From an uncultured Acidimicrobiales bacterium (GTDB taxonomy: Bacteria; Actinomycetota; Acidimicrobiia; Acidimicrobiales; SHLQ01), in contig CAKZVC010000081.1 in assembly GCA_937922235.1 (NCBI GenBank), forward strand, positions 1 to 34,356: a stretch of DNA of 34,356 nt, given 5' to 3'. A program made the translations under genes and the position numbers. Under the pieces are notes generated by a model. That model worked only from the letters and a program-made list of their open reading frames with translations, ran no database searches and was not told where the DNA came from. Below are positions 7,220 through 15,300 of the stretch, piece by piece. Each line of letters begins with the position of its first letter. The stretch's first letter is position 1.

Positions 7220-7927
7220 GTGAACGCACAGCTCCCCTCGCTCGATCAACCGCTTCCCGAAGGCGAAGCCAAGGGCGAAGCAGTCCAGGCCATGTTCGAC
7301 ACGATTGCGCCTCGGTACGACATGGTGAATCGAATCATGACGTTTCGCCTCGATGTACGGTGGCGTCGAATCGCTATCGAGTCATTGGCGCTGCCCAAGG
7401 GCGCCGTGCTCCTGGATCTCGCAACCGGAACCGGCGACTTTTGCCGTGAGCTCGCTGAATTCGGCTACAGCTCGGTCGGCGCGGACTTCAGCTTCGGCAT
7501 GCTCGATGCAGCGCGCACGACCGAACCGTTGGTCCAAGGCGATGGAATGAGCTTGCCGATCGCCAATGCGTCCGTCGATGGTGCCACATGTGGCTTTGCA
7601 CTGCGAAACTTCGTCGACCTGCCCATGGTGTTCTCTGAGCTTGCCCGCATCGTTCGCCCCGGCGGCCGCATTGCACTGCTCGACGCCAGCGAGCCCGACA
7701 ACGCCCTCATGCGGTTCGGCCACGGCCTGTACTTCGGCAAGGTCGTGCCATTCATCGGCGGCCTGCTGTCGAACAAGGAGGCCTACGGCTACCTCCCCCG
7801 CTCGCTCGCCTACCTCCCACCTCGTAACGAGCTGCTCGCCAACCTGCGCAACGTTGGCTTCGACGACGTCACCCACACTCAGCTCACCCTCGGCGCCGCC
7901 CAACTCATCACCGCCACTCGGAGCTAA
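7220..7927 (+). CDS. menG: Demethylmenaquinone methyltransferase
   Basis: 235 residues, the UbiE/MenG family size. It transfers a methyl group from S-adenosylmethionine to demethylmenaquinone, the last step of menaquinone synthesis, at the inner face of the membrane. Family signatures: AMFDTIAPRYDMVNRIMTFRLDVRWRR near residues 23-50, the SAM-binding LLDLATGTGDFCREL, GVGADFS-type strand (SSVGADFSFGMLD), and CGFALRNFVDL, followed by the RPGGRIALLDASEPDN strand. The start follows a leaderless promoter box. menA lies 2 kb away on the other strand beyond the ABC exporter; the other men genes are not in the window. Confidence 0.92.
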   Translation: MNAQLPSLDQPLPEGEAKGEAVQAMFDTIAPRYDMVNRIMTFRLDVRWRRIAIESLALPKGAVLLDLATGTGDFCRELAEFGYSSVGADFSFGMLDAARTTEPLVQGDGMSLPIANASVDGATCGFALRNFVDLPMVFSELARIVRPGGRIALLDASEPDNALMRFGHGLYFGKVVPFIGGLLSNKEAYGYLPRSLAYLPPRNELLANLRNVGFDDVTHTQLTLGAAQLITATRS

Positions 7928-7971
7928 GACAGGCGCTCAGGAACGACAGTCGGCAGCAGAGATCCAACAAC

Positions 7972-7988
7972 TGGTTCCAGGCACCAAA
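7972..7988 (+). repeat. Copy 1 of the 17-bp TGGTTCCAGGCACCAAA repeat
   Basis: TGGTTCCAGGCACCAAA, differing at one position from copy 2 at 8050-8066. It is a partial palindrome. Confidence 0.6.
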
Positions 7989-8049
7989 ATCCGGGTCCAG
8001 CCTTTCGCCGACTTCGATTCGCGCCTGGAGCTTCGCTAATTCGCACATG

Positions 8050-8066
8050 TGGTGCCAGGCACCAAA
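8050..8066 (+). repeat. Copy 2 of the 17-bp TGGTGCCAGGCACCAAA repeat
   Basis: Contains the near-perfect palindrome GGTGCC-a-GGCACC (8051-8063). Confidence 0.6.
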
Positions 8067-8161
8067 CGGGTGAGCTGACGTCGGTGGTGTCCTGACAACT
8101 CAAGCGTTTGCGCGGCGGAGCCGCGCTCCACAACACCGAGAAGGCCGCGAACTTCAGGAAT

Positions 8162-8201
8162 TTGTACCTGGCACCAAAAGCCGGTTTGGTGCCAGGTACA
8201 A
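8162..8201. repeat. Perfect 17-bp inverted repeat, copies 3 and 4 facing each other
   Basis: TTGTACCTGGCACCAAA (8162-8178) and its exact reverse complement (8185-8201) flank a 6-nt loop, AGCCGG. The arms share their final nine bases, GGCACCAAA, with copies 1 and 2. The structure looks like a REP/BIME-type palindromic element and would form a very stable hairpin in either RNA. It could also end transcription from menG, although there is no T run. Confidence 0.75.
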
Positions 8202-8261
8202 CTCTTTGCTCTGTGGTGGGGTGGGCGCTTATTTCTGGGGTGTGTGGGCCGATTGAACTAG

Positions 8262-10040
8262 GTGAGTTTGGTTTCCACATTGGTGCGTCTCGGGCCGATC
8301 GACCTTCGTCAGAGCTGGCCGCAGCGACGGCTGGAGAACATCGCTGTGCCAATGACGGCGTCGCTTGTGGTCATTGGACTGTCTGCAGTCGCTGTAGGCG
8401 CCATTGAAGCAACGATCTTGGTGATCGTTGCCAGCATCGCCACGTCGCTCGCCGACGTTGGCGGATCGACGCTGCTCGAGCCGCTCGGGCTCGACGAGCT
8501 TCGCCCCCAGGTGCTTCTGGGCATTGGACTTGCGCTGGTTGGCTTGTACACCGTCGTTGAAGCGCTCTCAGCGTCTACCTCTGCTCGTCTAATCTCTCGA
8601 ACCACGTTGGCTGTTCGCCGCCGGGTACTCGACGGGCATGCCACTGCTGCATGGGCTGACAAGGAAGAGCTCGAAGGCACGGCATTGGTCCAGCTCGCCA
8701 CGATGAATGCCATGCTGAGCTCAAACATGGCGCTGCAAATGGCCAAGTTCACGACCTCCGGGCTGAACTTCGCCGTGCTGATCGGCGCGGCATTGTTGAT
8801 CGACCCTCTCGCAGCAGCCCTGGTCGTCGTCGGAGTTGGCGTCTTGATTCTGCTGTCACTTCCGCTTACCGCAGTGGCCCGTACCCAACAGAAGTCGTCG
8901 GCCGAGGTCAACCGTGACTTCGTCGCTGCAGTACAAGAACACAGCGCCCTTAGCCGCGAGATCGAAGTCTTCGACGTCCATTCCGAGAGCCTGCGCTCGA
9001 TCGACTCGCTGAGCGAACGCCACAGCAACCTCCTGTTCCGCACAACGCTGCTCACCAAGCTCAACACCACGGTCTACAAAGCCAGCGCCCTCCTGCTCAT
9101 CCTGGTGCTGCTGTCCGTTGCTGTTGCCGTTGGCACAAACGATGTTGCGGCATTCGCCGGAGTGGCCTCGGTTCTGCTTCGGTCGGTGTCCTACGGCCAA
9201 GGCGCCCAGCGCAGCTGGCACACCCTGGGTGAAAGCACTGCCTGGCTCGACCAGCTCGAAGACGACCTCCAGCGGCTCGAACGCGACCCTCAGGTACTCG
9301 ATCTCACGCCTGACGCTCCCCCTGAGGGCGGGTCGCCGATCGGCCTGACCTTCGCCGACGTGTCGTTCTCCTATGAAGCGGGACTGCCCGTTCTTGACAC
9401 TGCATCGTGCTCGATCGACGCTGGTGCGTTCGTTGGCCTTATCGGCCCGTCAGGCTCCGGCAAGTCGACGCTTGCCGATCTCCTGCTCGGTCTACGTTCG
9501 CCAGACGCTGGAGCGATCACCGCGTGCGTCGATGGCAAACCAATCTCGTTAGCGTCGTGGCGATCCTCTGTGGCCTACGTTCGTCAGGAGCCCGAGCTGA
9601 TTGCTGGCTCGATTATCGACAACGTCCGCTTCTACCGTCCATGGATTAGCGACGACCGAGTTCTCGACGCACTACGCGCCGCGCATGTGCTTACCGATGT
9701 GCGTTCGTGGCCCGACGGGCTCGAAACCGACCCGGGCACACTTGGGCATCGTTTGAGTGGCGGTCAGAAGCAGCGCATCGCTATCGCCCGAGCTCTTGCG
9801 GGTAACCCTCGCCTCCTCGTCCTCGATGAGCCAACGTCGGCGCTCGACCCAACGTCCGAGCATCACATCACCGAGGCGATCACCGACCTGGCTGGTGACA
9901 CGACAGTCGTCGTTATTGCTCACCGGCTGTCGACGATCGAACGGGCCGACGCAGTGCTCCGCATCGACAACGGCAAGATCGTATCGACTGCCCTAACTCG
10001 TGAGCACGAGGCCGACCGTCATCGCGAGCCCAGCGAGTAG
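8262..10040 (+). CDS. ABC exporter half-transporter (fused membrane and ATPase domains)
   Basis: 592 residues. Residues 1-340 contain about six membrane segments (for example near 30-65, 85-105, 165-205, 265-290); residues about 365-575 are the nucleotide-binding domain with Walker A GPSGSGKST (395-403), Q-loop VRQEPEL, signature LSGGQ (498-502), Walker B LLVLDEP and the H-loop AHRLST. All ATPase motifs are intact, so it should work as a homodimer or with another half. The substrate is unknown; the layout is that of MsbA/lipid- or peptide-exporting families. The GTG at 8262 is tentative: no good ribosome binding site or -10 box is seen, and TTG codons at 8268 and 8283 are alternatives. Its 3' end overlaps menA tail-to-tail by 48 bp. 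Confidence 0.85.
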   Translation: MSLVSTLVRLGPIDLRQSWPQRRLENIAVPMTASLVVIGLSAVAVGAIEATILVIVASIATSLADVGGSTLLEPLGLDELRPQVLLGIGLALVGLYTVVEALSASTSARLISRTTLAVRRRVLDGHATAAWADKEELEGTALVQLATMNAMLSSNMALQMAKFTTSGLNFAVLIGAALLIDPLAAALVVVGVGVLILLSLPLTAVARTQQKSSAEVNRDFVAAVQEHSALSREIEVFDVHSESLRSIDSLSERHSNLLFRTTLLTKLNTTVYKASALLLILVLLSVAVAVGTNDVAAFAGVASVLLRSVSYGQGAQRSWHTLGESTAWLDQLEDDLQRLERDPQVLDLTPDAPPEGGSPIGLTFADVSFSYEAGLPVLDTASCSIDAGAFVGLIGPSGSGKSTLADLLLGLRSPDAGAITACVDGKPISLASWRSSVAYVRQEPELIAGSIIDNVRFYRPWISDDRVLDALRAAHVLTDVRSWPDGLETDPGTLGHRLSGGQKQRIAIARALAGNPRLLVLDEPTSALDPTSEHHITEAITDLAGDTTVVVIAHRLSTIERADAVLRIDNGKIVSTALTREHEADRHREPSE

Positions 10041-10883
10041 CTGTGTCTTCCCAGTCGCCTCGAGCGCCGGAATCAATGCACGTTCCTTCGCACCAGATGC
10101 AACGGTTCGAAGTGCGGGAAGCGCTGGCACGAGTCCGATAAGGCCGAGCAGTAACCACATTCTGTCGGTGGCGATCGCAACGACGGCGATGATGCCGAAC
10201 GCACCGATCATCGATGCGAGGTACAGCGAGCGAGTCTTGGCATCGCCAAGGCGCACCGCCAGCGTGTTCTTGCCCGACTCCTCGTCGCCGAGCCGGTCAC
10301 GCAGGTTGTTGATGACGAGCAATGCGGTGGCAAAGACTCCAACCGGGATCGACAGAATCACTGCGAGCGCCGAGATCTCTTCGGTCTGCACGTAGGCCGA
10401 ACCAACGGTTGCCACCACACCAAAGAACACGAACACGAACACCTCGCCGAGACCCAGGTAGCCATACGGCTTACTGCCACCGGTATAGAACCATCCGGCC
10501 GCTATCGAAGCCGCGCCGACAGCGAGCAGCCACGGGTTGACCGCAATACTGAGCGCCAGCCCGACAATTCCCGCAACGCCAAACGCCGCAAGCATGGCCC
10601 TCTTCACCGCGCCTGATGATGCTGCGCCGGAGCCGACCAGCCGAAGGGGACCAACACGGTCGTCGTCGGTGCCGCGGATTCCGTCGCTGTAATCGTTGGC
10701 GTAGTTCGTTGCGACTTGCAGCGCGAGCGCAACCACCATCGCGGCTACGGCGCGCCAAACGATCGTTGTCTGGTCAGCAACCGCTGCGGTTCCAACAGCA
10801 ACCGGGACGATCGCTGCAGGAAGTGTCTTCGGGCGGGCTCCAGCGACCCACAGCGCTACACCGGTTGGATGGCTTCCCGTCAC
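9993..10883 (-). CDS. menA: 1,4-dihydroxy-2-naphthoate polyprenyltransferase
   Basis: 296 residues, a UbiA-superfamily membrane prenyltransferase that attaches the polyprenyl chain to 1,4-dihydroxy-2-naphthoate to give demethylmenaquinone, the substrate of MenG. Eight to nine hydrophobic segments are visible. The two Asp-rich prenyl-diphosphate/Mg sites are NYANDYSDGIRGTDDDR (near 60-76) and INNLRDRLGDEESGKNTLAVRLG (near 192-214). The opening ARPKTLPAAIVPVAVGTA is characteristic of MenA. The GTG at 10883 lies 6 nt after a TACGTT box. It runs convergent with and overlaps the ABC exporter. Confidence 0.93.
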   Translation of the reverse strand: MTGSHPTGVALWVAGARPKTLPAAIVPVAVGTAAVADQTTIVWRAVAAMVVALALQVATNYANDYSDGIRGTDDDRVGPLRLVGSGAASSGAVKRAMLAAFGVAGIVGLALSIAVNPWLLAVGAASIAAGWFYTGGSKPYGYLGLGEVFVFVFFGVVATVGSAYVQTEEISALAVILSIPVGVFATALLVINNLRDRLGDEESGKNTLAVRLGDAKTRSLYLASMIGAFGIIAVVAIATDRMWLLLGLIGLVPALPALRTVASGAKERALIPALEATGKTQLLAGLAMTVGLVLTS

Positions 10884-10889
10884 GACGTC

Positions 10890-10895
10890 AACGTA
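10890..10895 (-). promoter_or_regulatory. -10 box (TACGTT) of a leaderless promoter for menA
   Basis: TACGTT on the minus strand ends 6 nt before GTG at 10883. A small hairpin (GACC-gtagt-GGTC, 10919-10931) lies just upstream, between the nitroreductase stop and this box, and may separate the two transcripts. Confidence 0.45.
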
Positions 10896-10940
10896 CTCGG
10901 GATTTGTACAGATTCTCCGACCGTAGTGGTCTGAAAATCG

Positions 10941-11606
10941 TCACAAATCTTGCCAGTGGCCTCGGTGAGTGGTTTCGGTAACGGGGCGCTTGGGTCGGCG
11001 GGTCGACCTGCTGGGGCGATCGTTGGGCAGATCGGGGTGTCCAATGGCGATGGTGCCGACCGCACGGCGTCCCTCGGGCACGCCGAACCTCGTCGACACC
11101 GCAGCTTCGTGTTCGAACTGGCCAAAGAAGCAGGCCCCTAGCTCCAACCCGCTCGCGGCTAGGAGCATGTTTTCAACTGCGGCTCCCCCGTCAACCCACC
11201 AATACGGCACCGACCAGGCATCAGGTCCGGCGCCGAGGCCGGTTCGGGCCTTGTCGGGCTCGCCGTAGCGTTCAACATAGGCGGCGGGGTCAACGTAGGG
11301 AACGATGAGGACCGGCGCGTCAAGCAAGCGTGGCCACGGGAACGATGCCCGAGCGTCAGCCGCCAGCGTGGTGTCCCAGTAGGCCTCGACGTCACTGCTC
11401 TCAAGATCGTCACGGCGCTCGAGGATGAGGAGCTCGATCGACCGTGTGTTTCCCGCACTCGGACCCGAGTGCCCAGCGTGAATGATCTGATCGAGCACGC
11501 CAGCGTCGACCGGCGTGCGCGCAAAGCTCCGCACCATGCGGCGCTGCGAGATCAGCTTGACGAGATCGGCAGGTGGTGCCGACGGCTCGCTAGGCGTACT
11601 TGGCAA
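10941..11606 (-). CDS. Nitroreductase-family FMN-dependent oxidoreductase
   Basis: 221 residues from a TTG at 11606, close to the usual 190-220. The N-terminal ISQRRMVRSFARTPVDAGVLDQII, then HSGPSAGNTRSIELLIL, and the C-terminal RFGVPEGRRAVGTIAIGHPD are standard nitroreductase FMN-binding segments; the middle AAVENMLLAASGLELGACFFG is the conserved dimer/FMN helix. Members reduce nitro groups, flavins or other acceptors with NAD(P)H; the natural substrate is not predictable. The start is inferred: TTG overlaps the preceding gene by 17 nt, with GGAC as a weak ribosome binding site, and the longer open frame upstream lies inside that gene and has no family similarity. It is probably co-transcribed with the gene at 11590-12258. 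Confidence 0.8.
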   Translation of the reverse strand: MPSTPSEPSAPPADLVKLISQRRMVRSFARTPVDAGVLDQIIHAGHSGPSAGNTRSIELLILERRDDLESSDVEAYWDTTLAADARASFPWPRLLDAPVLIVPYVDPAAYVERYGEPDKARTGLGAGPDAWSVPYWWVDGGAAVENMLLAASGLELGACFFGQFEHEAAVSTRFGVPEGRRAVGTIAIGHPDLPNDRPSRSTRRPKRPVTETTHRGHWQDL

Positions 11607-12258
11607 GGTCCTCGGACATGGCCCAACCAAACCCGATAAGCACATCGCCGTTTGCGACATCGAGGTCAGCAAAGAATGCTGCGACGTCGGGGTCGATTGC
11701 TTCTGGCTTTGAGGACTCGAAGTCGAAGGCGCATGGGCGTTCGCCGCTGCCCTTGCCGGTAAACGAGCGATCGGCGTAGCGCAGCGGCGAGATGCCGAAG
11801 CGCTTTGCGAACCGGCGTCCCCACGCACGCTCCTCACCTGATGCCTTGTGATCAGGACGAGGGACGATGTCGTTGAAGGTCTTCAACATGTCGAAACCGT
11901 CGGGGGTCTGCATCCGCAGGCCAACAACGACGTCTTCGTCTGGGAATGCCATGACCGCACGGTGCATGAGGTCGGTGACCATGCCCTTCATAATGCTGTC
12001 GCGGCGCGAGCTCCGGGCGATTGCACCGAGACCGATGATGATCGCAGGCGTGCCGCCAATGCGCTCGAGCGTGTAGTACGCGAAGCCCTTCAGACGTCCG
12101 TTATCGAGTGCTTCACAGCACAAAACCCATTCTTCGGCCTGCTTGGACAGATCGCCAGCTTCGTACGGAAGCGGGTGATCAGCACACAGGTCGGCCATAT
12201 CGGAGATCTCTGCATCGCTCAGCGCGTTGCAGTCCTTCGTTTCCACTTCAAGTGCCAT
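11590..12258 (-). CDS. Uncharacterised protein, possibly GNAT-like
   Basis: 222 residues that I do not recognise. The pattern EEWVLCCEALDNGRLKGFAYYTLERIGGTPAIIIGLGAI looks like the central strands of an acetyltransferase-type fold, followed by a helix (RRDSIMKGMVTDLMHRAVMAF) and strand (EDVVVGLRMQTPDGFDMLKTF). The C-terminal half has conserved-looking blocks (ERAWGRRFAKRFG, RPCAFDFESSKPEAIDPDV), and the protein ends in GFGWAMSEDLAKYA. No membrane segment or signal peptide. The ATG at 12258 is chosen for the AAGGCG ribosome binding site about 7 nt upstream; a longer frame from 12369 would run through the phased repeats at 12344-12382. Its end overlaps the nitroreductase start. Confidence 0.6.
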   Translation of the reverse strand: MALEVETKDCNALSDAEISDMADLCADHPLPYEAGDLSKQAEEWVLCCEALDNGRLKGFAYYTLERIGGTPAIIIGLGAIARSSRRDSIMKGMVTDLMHRAVMAFPDEDVVVGLRMQTPDGFDMLKTFNDIVPRPDHKASGEERAWGRRFAKRFGISPLRYADRSFTGKGSGERPCAFDFESSKPEAIDPDVAAFFADLDVANGDVLIGFGWAMSEDLAKYA

Positions 12259-12343
12259 GTATTCGCCTTGCTCAGTCGCTTTGTACGCCTCTCTAGTCCA
12301 GTCAAGAACTGGGGAAAACGCAAACTGAGGTCGTTTGACCCCG

Positions 12344-12382
12344 ACATTGTTGGGACATTGTTGCGACATTGCCTGAACATTG
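12344..12382. repeat. Four ACATTG repeats with exact 11-bp spacing
   Basis: ACATTG occurs at 12344, 12355, 12366 and 12377 with 5-bp spacers TTGGG, TTGCG and CCTGA. All four sites therefore lie on the same face of the helix. They sit between the dnaE stop and the uncharacterised gene at 11590-12258, about 90-125 bp upstream of its ATG. This is the geometry of a cooperative binding array for a regulator. A TTGACT (minus strand, about 12299-12304) lies between the array and the gene. Confidence 0.65.
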
Positions 12383-12392
12383 CGGGCGGGCC

Positions 12393-15300
12393 CTAGGCCA
12401 TCACGACCGCATCTGGCCCAAGAAGCACTCGGATCTCGGCAACGAGACCGCTGCCCGTCTCGACTCGATAGGTCTCGGGAAGTCGGATGACCTGCTCGCT
12501 GTCGAGGTGTAGGAAGACCTCTGATTGGCCCTGGTGCTCCTGTAGGAGCGTTTTGAGCGAGTCGAGGGTGCCAGGGTCCTGAGCATGCGTTGGCAGGCGT
12601 AGACGCAACGGCTGGGTGGCTGACATCGACGACGAATCGAAGATCTCGAGATCTTGGGCAATGAACTTTGGAATGTCGTCCTTGCCGTCGAGCCGACCGC
12701 GTACGACCACGATCGAGTCGTCGATCAGCTTGTGACCGTGCTCGTTCATCGTTCGTGGGAAGACCATGACTTCGATCGAGCCTTCAAGATCTTCGAGCTC
12801 GAAGATGGCCATCAGGTCGCCCTTCCGCGTCCACTTCTTCTGCAAGTTCGTGATGACTCCGCCAACCCGGAGGAACGCGCCGTCGGCTTCGTCTTCGAGG
12901 GCCCCAACCGTCTTGTCACAGCGGCGCTGCAACGCCGCCTCATAGCCAAGGATTGGATGATCGGAGATATAGAGGCCGAGCATCTCCTTCTCGTTTGCAA
13001 GCTTCGGCATCTTCTCGAACTCGATATCGGGGATGTCGGGCCTGTCGTCGAAGGTGGGCTCGTCGCCCAGGCTTCCGAACAGCGTCGCCACGCCAATGTC
13101 GTGATCCTTTCGTGACGCCACGGTGCGGTCGATAATGAGCTCGTACACGTTGAGCAGACCCTTGCGGGGGTGCCCAAGTGAATCGAACGCACCGGCTTTG
13201 ATAAGCGATTCGATCGTGCGCTTGTTGAGCACTTGGTAATCGACGCGTTCGACGAAATCGAGGAAGCTCTCGAACGGACCGTTGGCATCTCGCTCAGCAA
13301 GGATGTGCTCGACGAGGCCTTCGCCCACGTTTCGCACCGCCGACATGCCGAAGACGATCTCGCCCTTTTCGTTGTTGTCCTCAAGGTTCGGAATCGGGTG
13401 GAAATCCATGCGGGCCCGGTTGATATCGGGCACCACAACGTTGATGCCCATGACCCGGCATTCGTTGAGGTAAATCGCTGCCTTATCGAGGCTCGACTTC
13501 ACGGAGGTCAAAAGCGCCGCAAGGTACTCGACTGGATAGTGGGCCTTCAGGTAGGCGATCTGGTACGCCACGAACCCATAGCCGTAACTGTGGCTCTTGT
13601 TGAACGCGTAGTCAGCGAACGGCTCGATGATCTTCCACCACTCCTCGCCGAGCGGAATTCCATAGCCGGTGGCTTCGCAGCCGTCGATGAACTTGGCCTT
13701 CTCCTTCTGCATGACCTCGCGAATTTTCTTACCGCAGGCCTTGCGGAGCGAGTCAGCGTCGGCGAGCGAGTAGCCCGCGAACTTCTGCGCGACACGCATC
13801 ATCGACTCTTGGTAGATCATCAGGCCGTAGGTGTCGCCGAGGATCTCGGCAGCATCCTCGTGCAGCAGCGTGACTTCCTGACGACCGTTCTTGCGGTCGG
13901 CGTAGTCGTTGTGCATGTTCGCTTCCATCGGACCAGGCCGGTAGAGCGCCACAAGCGCCGCAACATCTTCAAACGAGGTTGGTCCGAGCGACTTCATGAG
14001 CGCTCGCATCGGCGTGGACTCGAGCTGGAACACGCCGATCGTTTCGCCTCGCTGGAGCAACGCGTAGGTGTCGTCGTCGTCGAGGTCGACGTTGTCGATA
14101 TCGACGTCAATACCGCGAGTGACCTTGATCGACTTGAGCGTGTCGTCGATGACGTCGAGGTTTCGTAGCCCGAGGAAGTCCATCTTGAGCAGACCCAGCG
14201 ACTCAACGCCGTTCATCTCGTACTGCGTGACCACCGGTGCGTCTTCGGGATCTTGACCAGCTTCGGGCTTACGCTGGATTGGGACGTAGTCGGTGATCGG
14301 GTCTCTGGTAATCACCACTGCGGCGGCGTGGATGCCGTCGGAACGGCGCAGACCCTCGAGACCCTTGGCCACATCGACCACTTCGGCGACGATTGGATCG
14401 GTTGCCACCATGTCGCGGAGATCGCCCGCCTGGGCGTAGCCGCCCTCGTACTTGGGGTGTTTCTCAAAGCAATACTGCAACGGCGTGTCACGGCCCATAA
14501 TGAGCGGTGGCATGGCCTTGGCCACCTTGTCGCCCACCGCATACGGGTAGCCGAGCACGCGAGCAGCGTCTCGCACTGCAGCACGTGCTTTGATTTGGGA
14601 GAACGTGACGATCTGGGCCACGTGGTCGCGTCCGTAACGGTCGGCGCAGTACCGGATCATTTGGTCGCGATAGCGGGTATCGAAGTCCATATCGATGTCG
14701 GGCATCGACATACGCGACGGGTTGAGGAATCGCTCGAACAGCAGGTCGTACTTGATCGGGTCGAGGTCGGTGATCCACAGGCAGTACGCCACGGCACAAC
14801 CAGCAGCAGAGCCTCGGCCAGGGCCCACTCGGATGCCCTCGTCACGGGCGTACTTGATCATGTCCCAGGTGATGATGAAGTACGACGAGAAGCCCATGTT
14901 CTTGATGACATCGAGCTCGAAGAGGAGGCGCTCTTTGGCTTCCTCGGGGATGTTGTCGCCCCATCGCTTCTTTGCCCCTTCCATCGTGAGGTGGAGCAAA
15001 TACTCATCGTCGTCGGTAAAGCCTGGCGGAAGCGGGAAGCTTGGCAGCAACGGTTCGCCGAATTCGATCTCGACGTTGCAGCGCTCGGCAATCCAGAGGC
15101 TGTTGTCGCAGGCGACCTCGACCTCTTTCCACATGTGCCGCATCTCGGCGGCCGACTTCAAGTAGTGCTGGTCGCCGTGAAACTTGAACCGATCGGGATC
15201 GGACCGCAACGAGCCGGTCTGCACACATAGGAGCGCATCGTGGGCGGAGTGGTCGACCTGATGGGTGTAGTGACTGTCGTTGGTCGCAAGGATCGGGGCA

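Larger units (their letters stand above)
7928..8261. other. 334-bp gene-free stretch carrying dispersed 17-bp repeats
   Basis: No credible coding frame was found. It holds three sites of a repeat whose core is CAGGCACCAAA or CTGGCACCAAA, listed separately, and a 7-bp-stem hairpin GCGCGGC-gga-GCCGCGC at 8110-8126. The menG transcript must end here and the ABC exporter gene must be transcribed from here. Confidence 0.7.

Noticed and set aside
7972..8201. Possible CRISPR array
   Set aside because: Spacing between the 17-bp repeats is irregular (about 60 to 95 bp), orientation varies, and there are no cas genes.
9993..10040. 48-bp overlap of the ABC exporter and menA as an annotation error
   Set aside because: Both C-terminal ends look natural and the genes are convergent; a short tail-to-tail overlap is plausible, so both were kept.
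14253..15230. Long open frame on + (325 codons) opposite dnaE
   Set aside because: It is the antisense shadow of the strongly conserved polymerase region; the translation has no recognisable domain, and codon-position bias belongs to the minus-strand gene. The same applies to 13233-14168.
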